Assembly: GCA_034521495.1 (NCBI GenBank)
Contig: JAXHMK010000016.1
Coordinates: forward strand, 1 to 64,000
DNA: 64,000 bases
From: Balneolaceae bacterium
GTDB taxonomy: Bacteria; Bacteroidota; Rhodothermia; Balneolales; Balneolaceae
Direction of reading: 5' to 3'
In this document: piece after piece, positions 17,644 to 26,847 of the stretch
Layout of the letters: each line of letters starts with the position of its first letter
Position numbering within the stretch: position 1 is the stretch's first letter
Made by a program: the position numbers and the translations under genes
The notes under the pieces: generated by a model
Database searches by the model: none
The model's input: the letters and a program-made list of their open reading frames with translations, nothing else
What the model was told of the DNA's origin: nothing

Positions 17644-18765
17644 TCAGATCAGCCCTTCTTCCTGCAGAATCTCCTCTCCAATATTTTCTCCATCCCATTT
17701 TATTTGGCGGATCATCTGGATATTTTTCTCCAGCGCCGCATCCGGAATTCTTGCGAATCCAAGTGGCTCTGCCAGATCCTGGCCGTCCGTAATACTCCAA
17801 ACCAGAAATTTAACAAGCTCTTCAGCTTCTCTTCGGTTACTGATTGCATTGTTCTGCTCCAGATTTTCATAGATAAGCATCCAGGCAAATCCGGCTATAG
17901 GGTATCCATATTCAGCAGGTGTGTTGGTAAACAGGATTCGGGTATCATCCGGCAGTTCAATATCAGCTGCAGCAGTTGTTGCTTCATAGCTTGGTTCAAT
18001 AACATTGCCTGAACTGTTAATTACCGACGCGAACGACATATCGCTGAGAATCGCGTAGGTCAGGCTGTTATATCCCAGTGCACCCGGCGTATTTTGTACT
18101 GCACCTGCCACTCCTTCGTTCCCGTTTCCGCCAATACCTGTAGGCCAATTCACGCTTGTAGCAAAGCCCACCTCTTCTCTCCATTCGTCTGAAACACGCG
18201 TCAGATAACTGGTCCACACATTGGTCGTGCCCGATCCATCTGAACGGTGAACAACGGTAATATCCCTGTCCGGCAGATCTGCATCGGGATTCAGTTCAAC
18301 AATAGCGGGATCGTCCCATCTTTCAATATTTCCAAGATAGATATCTGCCAGCACCTGGCCGTTAAATATAAGTTTCTCCTCAACACTTGGAAGATTGTAT
18401 GTGGGCACAACATCGGCGAGAGTAATCGGAATGTTAAACGCACGGCCACCGGTACTGCTTTCAATATCAGAGATTACATCATCAGAAAGAAACGCCTCGC
18501 TCATGCCAAACATCACCGTTTGTTCCATAAACTGCCTGATTCCGCCGCCTGACCCGATCGACTGGTAATTAACAGTTATCCTCTGATCTGTAAGATTCCT
18601 ATACTCATCGGCCATTGCAGTAACAAGTGGCGCAGGAAATGTTGCCCCGGCCCCAAGAATATTTACTCTTTGTTGTGATGGATCCTGATCTCCATTTCCT
18701 CCGCATGAATAGAGAAAAAGGGAAACGAATGTAAGTACTAAGATGTGCTTTATTAATTTCATCAA
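17644..18765 (-). CDS. pstS: PstS phosphate-binding lipoprotein
   Basis: The 373-residue protein opens with a lipoprotein signal ending FLYSCGGN, so it is membrane-anchored in the periplasm. The phosphate site is shown by GAGATFPAPL near the mature N-terminus, YQSIGSGGGIRQF, and HRSDGSGTTNVWTSYL, which carry the Ser, Asp and Arg ligands. It is the first gene of the minus-strand pst operon. No convincing Pho box is visible in the AT-rich 275 bases upstream. Confidence 0.94.
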   Translation of the reverse strand: MMKLIKHILVLTFVSLFLYSCGGNGDQDPSQQRVNILGAGATFPAPLVTAMADEYRNLTDQRITVNYQSIGSGGGIRQFMEQTVMFGMSEAFLSDDVISDIESSTGGRAFNIPITLADVVPTYNLPSVEEKLIFNGQVLADIYLGNIERWDDPAIVELNPDADLPDRDITVVHRSDGSGTTNVWTSYLTRVSDEWREEVGFATSVNWPTGIGGNGNEGVAGAVQNTPGALGYNSLTYAILSDMSFASVINSSGNVIEPSYEATTAAADIELPDDTRILFTNTPAEYGYPIAGFAWMLIYENLEQNNAISNRREAEELVKFLVWSITDGQDLAEPLGFARIPDAALEKNIQMIRQIKWDGENIGEEILQEEGLI

Positions 18766-19040
18766 AATGAGATTTGAATAATTAGTTAGTGACGAATTGT
18801 TAACGCTTAAATAGTAAGATCAAGAAATAATAGAACATGGCACATAAGAGTGAAACAATCTGTTCTTCCACTATCATAGCACAATAAGTAGCTTGCATAT
18901 AATGTGAGCAGTGAACGGTTTACTTTAATCTTCTTGCTCATTAGTAAAATTCACCTTCTATTATAGTGAACTCAAATATATGGATCTTTAGAAAGAGTCT
19001 ATGTTATCTCAATATTAATTCTTCAGGTCAACTGTTGTAC

Positions 19041-19816
19041 TTAAAAATCCCACATTCTCCCCGGATCAAACCCAAAAAAGTCGGCCAGCTGCCTGTAGGC
19101 CGACCCATATGCGGTTTGAAGCTTTCGGGGAGATTCAATAAAAGCTTCCATCACTACTGCAAAGCATTCCGCCGGGTTCGTGGCACCGTACAGATCCAGC
19201 GGGTGATTGGTTCGCCCAAACCGCTCGGCATCCATCAGGTCGCGATAGATTTTGGCAAGGTCATGTGTCCATTCATCCGTTTGAAGCGGTTTGCCTTCAA
19301 ACGTAATTCCGCCCGATAGTCCGTATTGATCATCCAGCTGATGCGCAAATTCATGAATAATCAAATTGTGTGCGTTGTCTCTGTTCAGCGTAGAATCCTG
19401 AATGTCTTTCCAGGAAAGTACGATACTGCCCGAATCCCACGACTCGCCCTGCCGCCGTTCGGACCCTTTCCGAGATCACACCCCCATCATACATTTCATA
19501 CACGGGTGCTACGTAATCATCAGGATAAACAAGGATGGCGCGCAGATCACTGTAGTAGTCAGACGGTTTCTCCATGATAAGCAACCCCGCGTATGCCGTA
19601 ATAACCCCTTCATTTCATCGGTGACAGTCTAACCCGCCACACCCCTCAAAAATTTTCTCATCCTGGCAGCACGCTCATTCGCGTTTCAATCCTGCTTTTT
19701 TGTGATGTGCTCAGATACCTGTAAAAAGGAATAGACGTCTGCAGTTGATCTTTATAGTAATCCTGAAGCGGCCTCCTGGCTGAAAAGTAGCGCTTGATAG
19801 ATCTTATAAATGGCAT
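19041..19816 (-). CDS. M90 (MtfA-like) zinc peptidase (frameshifted)
   Basis: I start it at 19816 (MPFIRSIKRYFSARRPL). Three consecutive pieces in different frames follow one another: the N-terminal piece to about 19658, MEKPSDYYSDLRAILVYPDDYV to about 19450, then ESWDSGSIVLSWKDIQDS and IIHEFAHQLDDQYG. The HEFAH zinc motif and the distal AECFAVVMEAFIESP match M90/MtfA. In E. coli MtfA binds the repressor Mlc and is a Ni/Zn aminopeptidase. The assembled length, about 258 residues, is normal. No partner is evident nearby. Confidence 0.8.
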
Positions 19817-20274
19817 TGTTTGTCTCCGTTGAGCGTAAGTGACAATGGAATCAGGCCTGAAGAGCCTGCTCAGCTTTATTATCAAAGGTAAGTGTAAATG
19901 TCTGATCCCCTCATCATTTGAACTGAAATCCGGCAATTATCGGCACCCGATCGGATACGTAAAGAGGAGAATACGATCTATATCCAAACCGTGTGGCATG
20001 TCCGACAGGATCCGCATAAAATCAGTGCGTGAGGTTGCTTTGAACAGCAAATCAACCGAAACACCGCCTTGTTTTTTTAAAATTCTGTGGTAGTTTTAGG
20101 AAATTATCTTTTATCAACTCAATCAATTCTGGTGCCGGTTATTTGCGGAGCCGAGTTATACATCGAGGTGTTTAAAGCTATATTGATTCTACTAATCTTC
20201 TAAATAACAACAGTAGAAATAGAGAGGGACATTTTATAGCTTAATTTAAGTAAGCAAAATCAGTTGAAAAGGAT
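19817..20274 (+). other. Intergenic region with possible ParE/RelE-like remnant
   Basis: The 458 bases hold no complete gene. One plus-strand frame (about 19920-20032) reads RIRKEENTIYIQTVWHVRQD before a stop, which resembles the last two strands of RelE/ParE toxins (xxIYIxTVxHxRQxP). Nothing upstream extends it in frame and no antitoxin is beside it, so it is at best a fragment. The rest, before the hydrolase-LuxR gene, is AT-rich. Confidence 0.3.
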
Positions 20275-21354
20275 ATGAAACAAGCTATTCATTTCTGCAC
20301 GGCTCCTGACGGAATTAATTTAGCCTATGCAACCTCGGGAAACGGCCCTCCTTTGGTCCGGGTCGCTAACTGGCTGACCCATCTGGATCTCGATTGGAAA
20401 GGACCGATCTGGTCTCATTGGTTCGAGGAGTTTTCGAGAGATCACACTCTTATCCGCTTTGATCAGCGTGGTTCGGGCCTATCCGATCGTTCGGTTGAAG
20501 AGTTATCTATGAAAGCCTGGGTACAGGACCTGGAAGCGATCATAGATGATGCTGGCATTGATGAATTTCCGCTATTAGGTTTTTGCCAGGGAGGCTCCAT
20601 TGCACTTTCTTATGCGGTACGACACCCCGAACGGGTTAGTCACCTCATTCTTTTTGATAGTTATGGCCGGGGAAATCTCACAGAAAGAGCTTCTTTGCAG
20701 CAGAAAAAAGAAGCGAAAGCACTAACCGAAATGATAGAAGCGGGATGGGGACGAAAGGATACGGATGTGTTTCGAAGAGTTTTTGCTGATTTACTAATGC
20801 CGGAAGCCTCAGAAAAGGAACATAGATGGCTTGCTGAACTGCAACGCAAAACAGCCACACCCACCATGGCTGCTCAACTTTGGGAAGCCTATCACCATAT
20901 CGATATCGAAGATTCGGCAACACAGGTAGAAGTACCCACGCTTATTTTTCATGTAACCGGCGATAAAGTGGTGCCTTTTGAAGCAGGTCGGCAGTTGGCC
21001 TCTCTGATACCCGATGCCCGGTTTGTCCCGCTGGAGAGTGAAAATCATATCATGCAACCCGATGAGCCTGCTTGGGATCGTTTTCTGGCCGAAGTTCGAA
21101 GTTTTATCGATGCTTCTGATACCGAAAAAAAGGGCGATAATACACAGGAACTTTTCCCCGAACTTACTCCGCGAGAATGCGAAGTACTCAATCTAATAGC
21201 AAAAGGGTTGGGTAACGATGAAATTGCTGATAAGCTTTTTATCAGTCCCAAGACGGTGCGCAATCACAACACCCGTATCTTCAGCAAGCTGCAGGTTGAT
21301 TCACGCAGCCGGGCTATTGTGCTGGCCCGGGAAGCGGGTATGGGTAAAGAATAG
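20275..21354 (+). CDS. Alpha/beta hydrolase-LuxR fusion regulator with Cys nucleophile
   Basis: This 359-residue protein joins an alpha/beta hydrolase domain (residues about 1-280) to a LuxR/GerE helix-turn-helix (about 296-352: LTPRECEVLNLIAKGLGNDEIADK, then ISPKTVRNHNTRI). The nucleophile elbow reads LLGFCQGGS, so Cys104 replaces the usual Ser. The acid (HVTGDKVVPF) and His (ESENHIM) are kept. Related fusions likely sense or cleave a small ester-like ligand and then act on transcription. It stands alone with long flanks, so its targets are unknown. A Ser-to-Cys change needs one base; base error is possible, since TGC and AGC differ at one position. Confidence 0.85.
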   Translation: MKQAIHFCTAPDGINLAYATSGNGPPLVRVANWLTHLDLDWKGPIWSHWFEEFSRDHTLIRFDQRGSGLSDRSVEELSMKAWVQDLEAIIDDAGIDEFPLLGFCQGGSIALSYAVRHPERVSHLILFDSYGRGNLTERASLQQKKEAKALTEMIEAGWGRKDTDVFRRVFADLLMPEASEKEHRWLAELQRKTATPTMAAQLWEAYHHIDIEDSATQVEVPTLIFHVTGDKVVPFEAGRQLASLIPDARFVPLESENHIMQPDEPAWDRFLAEVRSFIDASDTEKKGDNTQELFPELTPRECEVLNLIAKGLGNDEIADKLFISPKTVRNHNTRIFSKLQVDSRSRAIVLAREAGMGKE

Positions 21355-21953
21355 TTACCTGACTCCTATTCATTTTTACCTATTCTTACTACTTATTGCC
21401 TTCTAAGGAATAATCAAAGATTTAGTGCCGAGATTGCCCTTCTCTAAGTTATACTAAATGGGTGCTGGCCCACAAATTGAACAATTCTTATATCATTCAA
21501 GTGGGACAAAAGTCCCAGAAAAAATACTTTCTGCATAAAAAGAAAATTAAATTTGAGACCTGCGTCTCATGACAAGCTCTCCTCTATTACCTATCCTTTA
21601 GGTGAACGGTAAAAGAAGCATTTCAACCGGTCAACAAAACAGCAGAGTGATTCGGTAAGTTACTTTGATTTGAGAGCGATTTTCTTCATGTCTTCCATAT
21701 GATTTATAAGAATGGCTTTGCAGAAACTTATGACCGAAGTGAGGATAACTTTAATCACATGGCTGTTATACCAATGTAGTACCAGTGGGAATTGCATTAC
21801 TACCCGTCTGCACGCTGTATGTGCGGGCTGACGGTTTAGGGACACCCATCAGCCGGTAAAAACAACCGACAGATGGGTATTCCAAAGCCTCCTACCAATT
21901 AAATAAATGTTCAGATATAGTTTATAATCATAATAAGTATCAAATTACATTTT
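21355..21953 (+). other. Non-coding gap between the LuxR fusion and OsmC
   Basis: No gene is supported in these 599 bases. Small hairpins are present: GGGACAAAAGTCCC (21502-21515), GAGACCTGCGTCTC (21555-21568) and the R4 repeat. The rest is AT-rich with no recognised motif. Confidence 0.5.
21802..21834. repeat. REP-like hairpin R4, copy 2
   Basis: It nearly matches the pstA-pstB copy at 15559-15592 (ACCCGTCTGCACGCTGT, then GCGGGCTGACGG). It lies 119 bases before the osmC-like gene. Arms CCGTC/GACGG form the stem. Confidence 0.7.
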
Positions 21954-22541
21954 ATGGAAAAAGATGACATTAAATTTACCGCTAAGCATTTAGCTAAAAA
22001 ACTTAAACTGCGAAATGTAACATCCGAAGTCGTAAAAAGGCATAATCAACTAAAGGAGATCTATGATAATGACCCACAAAAAGCATTGATTGTAGATTCA
22101 GCAGTCGTTGAAGGTGAAAACCTGGATGATCCATTTCATTCTAAAGTTCTAATGAATGATGAGCTAAAATTGCCACTCAAAACGGGACTCCATAGAGCTG
22201 TAGGCGGTGATCACGATTACTCAACACCCGGAGACATTTTATGTGCCGCATTGGCAGTTTGTCTGGAAAGTACCATGAGAATGATTGCAGATCGATTGGA
22301 AATCCAATTGGAGCACACAAAAGTGTCAGTTGAAGCCAATCTTGATGTTCGCGGAACATTAAAGTTTGATAACTCTGTTCCTGTAGGATTTCAAAAAATG
22401 AATATGGAGGTAGAATTAGGTTCAGACAATGCAGGAGAAAAGGTTTTAAAAACTTTATTTGGTGCTGCAGTAAAAAGTTGCGTGGTCTATCAAACCTTAA
22501 AACCTGGAATCCCAATAACAAAAACCTTGAAAATAGTGTGA
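21954..22541 (+). CDS. OsmC-family protein
   Basis: The 195-residue protein has the OsmC/Ohr fold in a long form. After a helical N-terminal region come STPGDILCAALAVCLESTMRMIADRL, which contains the conserved peroxidatic-type Cys in the central helix, and a C-terminal AAVKSCVVYQTLK with the second Cys. OsmC/Ohr proteins reduce organic hydroperoxides using lipoyl or thiol reductants; this long subgroup is less studied. It is a single-gene unit. Confidence 0.82.
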   Translation: MEKDDIKFTAKHLAKKLKLRNVTSEVVKRHNQLKEIYDNDPQKALIVDSAVVEGENLDDPFHSKVLMNDELKLPLKTGLHRAVGGDHDYSTPGDILCAALAVCLESTMRMIADRLEIQLEHTKVSVEANLDVRGTLKFDNSVPVGFQKMNMEVELGSDNAGEKVLKTLFGAAVKSCVVYQTLKPGIPITKTLKIV

Positions 22542-22639
22542 ACGAATCTTATACCGGTATAAACAGCGTCTATAGCAAATAATAGCCGTCATATAATCAA
22601 GCGCATTAACGCAGATTGGAATTGCCACAATCCAAAATT

Positions 22640-22697
22640 TAGAACATCATCCCCCTGTTCACTTCACTCGCCTTCCCCCTTCTAAGGGGAATTTTAT
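22640..22697. repeat. GGGGGATGA-family palindrome, half copy
   Basis: ATCATCCCCCTG, then CACTTCACTCGCC and CCCCCTTCTAAGGGGAATT, copy the right half of the element at 14541-14704. The left half is absent. It lies in the 208-base gap between osmC and the doc gene and could terminate both convergent transcripts. Confidence 0.5.
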
Positions 22698-22749
22698 TCT
22701 TTTCCAACCCAGAGGGCCCGGAAATTAAACGACTTAGGATTAAACGAAG

Positions 22750-23139
22750 CTATTTCCTCTCTTTGGAATTTTTTTTCAGAAAATCCGCTAACTCCTCTTT
22801 TTCAAGTTTGCCACTTGCTAAATCAATCATCACGGCATAGAGGCTTTTTTTGTCTGCCTGCAAACGATAGCCATTTACATAGAGAAAGGTATAGATAGCT
22901 ACCAAAGCTGTTCTCTTATTTCCGTCAAAAAATGGATGATTCTTACAAATATGGAACCCGTAGGCGGCAGCCATCTCAAAAATACTGCTATGAACATTTT
23001 CGCCACCAAAACTATCCTGTGGCTGAGCAAATGCTGATTCCAGTAATCCCTCATCCCGAACCCCATCTTTACCACCATAAATTTTTACCTGATCCTGATG
23101 AAAAGCCAGAATAATCTTTTTGTCTAAAAATTTTATCAT
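22750..23139 (-). CDS. doc: Doc-type Fic toxin
   Basis: I start it at 23139 (MIKFLDKKIIL), which overlaps the antitoxin stop as ATGA; the longer frame reads into the antitoxin gene. The 129-residue product has the Doc Fic motif HPFFDGNKRTAL, with catalytic His, phosphate-binding loop and the Doc-style Lys after Asn. Doc proteins phosphorylate EF-Tu and stop translation. Length is typical for Doc. It ends KKNSKERK. Confidence 0.88.
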   Translation of the reverse strand: MIKFLDKKIILAFHQDQVKIYGGKDGVRDEGLLESAFAQPQDSFGGENVHSSIFEMAAAYGFHICKNHPFFDGNKRTALVAIYTFLYVNGYRLQADKKSLYAVMIDLASGKLEKEELADFLKKNSKERK

Positions 23140-23357
23140 TTCGCCAGCTCTTTCAATACATCTTTGTAATCTGTATTGGCCTCGCGATACGCCTCTGCCC
23201 ACTCATTAAACTCCCGGTCCACCGGTATTAATTCTAAATTCGATCCCTTTTTCTTAATGGTTAATGTGTCACCATTTTTTAGATGAAGCTCATCAATCAA
23301 TTGTTTTGTAAGAGTAATTCCCAAACTATTTCCGATTTTTCTGATTTTTGTTTCCAT
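23136..23357 (-). CDS. AbrB/SpoVT-type antitoxin of the Doc pair
   Basis: The 73-residue protein begins with a swapped-hairpin AbrB domain (METKIRKIGNSLGITLTK, then DELHLKNGDTLTI) and ends with an acidic tail (EFNEWAEAYREANTDYKDV) that resembles the toxin-neutralising C-terminus of MazE/Phd-like antitoxins. It overlaps doc by four bases and lies upstream of it, the standard order. It should bind its own promoter and silence the module. Phd proper has a YefM fold, so this is an AbrB-Doc hybrid pair. Confidence 0.85.
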   Translation of the reverse strand: METKIRKIGNSLGITLTKQLIDELHLKNGDTLTIKKKGSNLELIPVDREFNEWAEAYREANTDYKDVLKELAK

Positions 23358-23446
23358 AATAGGTGTGGTTTCTTTTCTATAGTTGTTATAACAATATTAT
23401 AATTAAATCTGTAATTTCGCGACGCTGATATAGTGCTTTTATCTAA

Positions 23447-23577
23447 AGAAGGCTTTGCAAAATTTGACCGTCATCCTGAACTTGATTCAGGATCTCCAGA
23501 TACTGGCTATAAAGACGAATGGAGAATCTGAATCGAGTTCAGATTGACCAATAACCACGGTTTTGCAAAGCCCTCTT
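23447..23577. repeat. MITE-like repeat R1, copy 1
   Basis: It has inverted ends AGAAGGCTTTGCAAAA and TTTTGCAAAGCCCTCT, about 131 bases overall. Inside are CATCCTGAACTTGATTCAGG and GAATCTGAATCGAGTTCAGA, both palindromic. Copies at 25434-25565 and 37028-37182 share the same order. No coding sequence is present, so any mobility must come from an enzyme elsewhere. Confidence 0.85.
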
Positions 23578-23721
23578 AAAGAAAATGAATCAAATTAGCT
23601 TCTATCTTTCACTACTCTTGGTTTTCAAGTTCATCTTTCGTTAGTTGGAACATAACGGGTAATTGTTAACAACACTCACCCACAATCATGTGGTATAAAA
23701 ACATCAGAGCTCAAAATTTTC

Positions 23722-24204
23722 TTGATTCTTACTTTTTCATTAGTCGGAATTATAGGATCGGCCTATGTTTTTAATCTGAGATGGGAAATGAGCACTGAGG
23801 AGCGTCACCAAATAGAATCAGAGGTCTTTTCCAGTTTAGTCGATTATCTCACTTATCATCCAAAAGTTAATCCTGACTACCTGTTTATTGGTACGTTCGG
23901 TTCAGATCCCTCACCTGAAATTTTAAACGGCTTTAAAAACCATATTCCAACTGTAGAACCGATCTCCTCTTCAGAAGTTACGTATGGATTTTCCGCGCCT
24001 GTGGTTCATAAATCAGAATTACATAAACGGGGCATCAGTATCAACCTGGAAAGTATTGAGAGACAAGCGAATGGATATGTGAACGCCCTTATTTCTATTT
24101 ACCAGGACAGAGCTGCATCAGCAAAGTATCAGTATATTCTTGATAAGCGCAATGAAGCGTATCAGATTATCACCGTGAAACATCCTGATCACTCTATTTT
24201 TTAA
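23722..24204 (+). CDS. Membrane-anchored hypothetical protein
   Basis: The open frame gives an N-terminal hydrophobic segment (LILTFSLVGIIGSAYVF) followed by about 140 soluble residues. No family is recognised. The listed start is TTG; a better ATG at 23691 (MWYKNIRA) is one frame off, so a frameshift near 23715 may hide the true start. An acidic, aromatic-rich body and a C-terminal RNEAYQIITVKHPDHSIF suggest a folded domain. Its stop is followed closely by repeat R5. Confidence 0.5.
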   Translation: MILTFSLVGIIGSAYVFNLRWEMSTEERHQIESEVFSSLVDYLTYHPKVNPDYLFIGTFGSDPSPEILNGFKNHIPTVEPISSSEVTYGFSAPVVHKSELHKRGISINLESIERQANGYVNALISIYQDRAASAKYQYILDKRNEAYQIITVKHPDHSIF

Positions 24205-24253
24205 TAGTGCTCACCTCAAACGAAATGCTTTATAGTGTTTGTAAGAAAACTCA

Positions 24254-24377
24254 TAGTGTCCTAAGAAAACGTCAAGATCAAGGCGCGCGCAGTCCCAAAA
24301 AGCGCAGTGTACTACGTGTACATGAGCAGTTTTGGGGCAAGCGGAACGCAGAGATTGACATTTTCTTAGAGACACTA
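24254..24377. repeat. MITE-like repeat R5 with 16-17 base inverted ends
   Basis: The ends TAGTGTCCTAAGAAAA and TTTTCTTAGAGACACTA are inverted copies with one gap. The centre holds GTACTACGTGTAC, also palindromic, within a GC-rich block (AGGCGCGCGCAGTCCC). The whole 124-base unit can fold on itself. It is a single copy in this window. An apparent 71-codon frame across it has no protein features and is rejected. Confidence 0.6.
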
Positions 24378-24893
24378 TATAGAAAGTCAGTGCTGTCCAA
24401 ACCATTTAAAATAACTGGTTGATAATCGTCAAAACAATTGAAAACAAATTTGTGAACAATCCATTTCATAAATAATGAGATGCCACTTTATCATGCCCGG
24501 ATTTAAAGCAAACGCTTCACCTTCCTTTGGGAAGGTTTGGTGGGTATTATGTTGGATGGCCCCATTTTAGTGGCTGCGTTCCTTCGGAACGCATGGTGTG
24601 CACCTGTGAGTTTTTTCAATTTCATAAAGCATATTGAGTTTCTGCCAAGCGTACCCTACTGGACGCATTTTGCTTCGATCACTTGTTAGGGATACCAACC
24701 AGGTACTTCTAAAGGAGCATGGCAAACAGGAAGTTCTCAGAGAAGATTGGTTTTTTGAAATTCAAAAAATCTGTCTTTAGATGCATTCATATGATGTTAT
24801 GTGTACATCTTGAAACGTTTTGGACAGTACTGATAGAAAGTATATTCTATTGACAAGTGTGTTAAACGCTCAACTCAGTGATTCGAAATAAAT
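24378..24893 (+). other. Non-coding gap with repeat R2 and hairpin
   Basis: No gene is supported. TGCGTTCCTTCGGAACGCA (24577-24595) is a perfect hairpin with a 3-base loop. Repeat R2 occupies the right part (24694-24832). A degenerate sialidase gene begins at the right end. Confidence 0.5.
24694..24832 (+). repeat. Dispersed repeat R2, copy 1
   Basis: About 139 bases are closely similar to 42299-42440. Shared blocks include AAAGGAGCATGGCAAACA, AATCTGTCTTTAGATGCAT and ACATCTTGAAACGTTTTGGA. In both copies one plus-strand frame reads KEHGKQE..LREDWF..KICL and stops, so the repeat may carry the end of a lost gene, perhaps of a mobile element. I cannot name it. Confidence 0.7.
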
Positions 24894-25455
24894 ATGCCAT
24901 TCAGACATTTTATCTATCTAACAGTTTTTAAACTTCTGTTTTCAACCATTTTCTTTGGGAGTGTTACCGCACAAAATCAATCATCAGGGAAAAAACTTGA
25001 TTTCAAAAATCTTCTTAACAGTGGTGATTTAGAATCACGGCTGTTATCGTGATTCCCGCTCTCATCAGCCGCTGTAGCTGATATCGGCGACTGATATACG
25101 GCCCTTCATGACACGCGTAGAAGATCGCGGCAGATCTGCGAACAGTACACCAGGATATCAACATTGTGATTCGCAGAATGCACAGCACAATCGTTGTTCC
25201 AGAACATGATCGGATCGATACTACTGTTTTCAAATTCTAAACACCCTAAAGAGCGTAAAAAATATGACCATTCGGACCAGTTTCGATAGGGGTAAAACCT
25301 GGACAGATGGGTTAAGAATCTATCCCGGAAGTTCTGCTTACTCTTCAATGACGATTCTGGAAAACGATAACATAGGGCTCTTCTTTGAAAAAGATGAATA
25401 CTCTAAAAATGTATTTGTATCTATTCCATTACAAGAAGGCTTTGCAAAACTCTGA
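24894..25455 (+). pseudogene. Secreted sialidase (BNR-repeat) remnant
   Basis: The frame opens with a clean signal peptide ending VTAQNQSSGKK. Later pieces in shifted frames are IPALIS, ADLRTVHQDINIVIRR, and finally SFDRGKTWTDGLRIYPGSSAY with GLFFEKDEYSKNVFVSIPL. The last carries an Asp-box (SxDxGxTW) and the sialidase C-terminal block. Roughly two thirds of a normal 370-residue catalytic domain, including most Asp-boxes, is missing. The end of the gene is taken over by repeat R1, which supplies the final codons and stop. A genuine decayed gene, not just base errors. Confidence 0.7.
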
Positions 25456-25565
25456 CCGTCATCCTGAACTTGATTCAGGATCTCCTGATACTGGCTATAA
25501 AGGCGAATGGAGAATCTGAATCGAGTTCAGATTGACGCATACCCTCGGTTTTGCAAAGCCTTCTA
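25434..25565. repeat. MITE-like repeat R1, copy 2, in the sialidase remnant
   Basis: The ends are AGAAGGCTTTGCAAAA and TTTTGCAAAGCCTTCT. Internal palindromes match copy 1 apart from scattered base changes. The left end lies in the 3' coding end of the sialidase pseudogene and provides its last five codons and TGA. Confidence 0.85.
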
Positions 25566-25722
25566 CAATGGTTGATAACTGAAGTATCATCGTTTGATTG
25601 AATCAACGTTCAATTTATATATTCTTTTTTAGCGGTAAAAAATCTGCTAAAATAATTGAATCAAAAATCGTATGATTCTGCGATATCAAATCACATATTC
25701 AAACAATCATTCATAGCCTTCA

Positions 25723-26778
25723 ATGACAATCTTATTATTCATCCTGGGATTAGCTTTCCTCATTATCGGGGCCGAAATATTGGTTCGTGGTGCTTCAAAA
25801 ATTGCCTCGGGGCTTGGTATTTCGCCGCTTATTATTGGACTAACCGTTGTAGCATTTGGTACCAGTTCGCCGGAATTGGCTGTGAGCATCAAATCAACTA
25901 TCACTGGACAGGCAGACATTGCTCTCGGAAATGTTCTGGGAAGCAATATGTTCAACATACTTTTTATTCTCGGGCTTTCGTCCATCATCACGCCATTATT
26001 TGTTTCCAAACAGCTCATACGGTTTGATGTGCCCATCATGATCTTTCTATCTATAGGAGTGTTGTTGATATCGTTAGATCAATTAATTAGCGGCTTTGAT
26101 GGATGGATGCTCGTGATCGGACTTGTGGCTTACATCGGCATCCTGACATATTTTAGCCTCAGGGATAAAAGCCAAACTGAAAATAAACAATCAGAAACCA
26201 CGCCTGAGAAAGTAAAATGGGTTTTAAATAGTACCTACGTGGCTGTGGGGCTCATACTTTTGATTTTTGGTTCGCGGTGGCTTGTAAACAGTGCTGTTAC
26301 GTTTGCAGAGAATCTTGGGATTAGTGAACTCATCATTGGGCTAACGATCGTAGCTGCAGGTACATCCATGCCAGAGGTGGTAACATCCATTATTGCCGCT
26401 ATTCGGGGCGAGCGCGATATTGCAGTGGGAAATGTCGTGGGCAGCAACATCTTTAATATCCTGGGTGTGCTTGGAATTTCGAGTGTTTTGGCGCCGGCCG
26501 GAATTTTCGTATCTGAAGTGGCTATTGGTTTAGAAATTCCACTATTGATAGCTGTATCAGTGGCCTGTCTGCCCATCTTTTTCACCGGGGGAACTATAAA
26601 CCGGTGGGAAGGCGCTCTGTTTCTTGGATATTATATCGCCTACACAACATATTTGATTCTCAATGCAACTCAGCATGAACTCCTTTCAGCTTTTAGTACC
26701 ATTTTGTTCTACTTCGTTGTACCGATCACCATTATTACAATTGCAGTGATCTTCTTTCAAGAGTTCAAAAAGAAGTGA
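25723..26778 (+). CDS. CaCA-family Na+/Ca2+ exchanger (YrbG-like)
   Basis: The 351-residue protein has ten predicted membrane segments and the two inverted alpha-repeats of the family: VVAFGTSSPELAVSI in the first half and IVAAGTSMPEVVTSI in the second. Each is followed by an NVxGSNxFNI motif (ALGNVLGSNMFNI, AVGNVVGSNIFNI). These carry the Glu and Asn ligands for Ca2+/Na+. It would extrude Ca2+ or import Na+ across the inner membrane. Single-gene unit with an intact frame. Confidence 0.92.
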   Translation: MTILLFILGLAFLIIGAEILVRGASKIASGLGISPLIIGLTVVAFGTSSPELAVSIKSTITGQADIALGNVLGSNMFNILFILGLSSIITPLFVSKQLIRFDVPIMIFLSIGVLLISLDQLISGFDGWMLVIGLVAYIGILTYFSLRDKSQTENKQSETTPEKVKWVLNSTYVAVGLILLIFGSRWLVNSAVTFAENLGISELIIGLTIVAAGTSMPEVVTSIIAAIRGERDIAVGNVVGSNIFNILGVLGISSVLAPAGIFVSEVAIGLEIPLLIAVSVACLPIFFTGGTINRWEGALFLGYYIAYTTYLILNATQHELLSAFSTILFYFVVPITIITIAVIFFQEFKKK

Positions 26779-26847
26779 CAAATCCTTGAAAATGCTGATA
26801 AATTTTTTATACACTTTACAAAACATTTTAATCAAAAGATCGGATGC

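Noticed and set aside
24207-24422. 71-codon frame across repeat R5
   Set aside because: Its codons are those of a palindromic element; no protein features.
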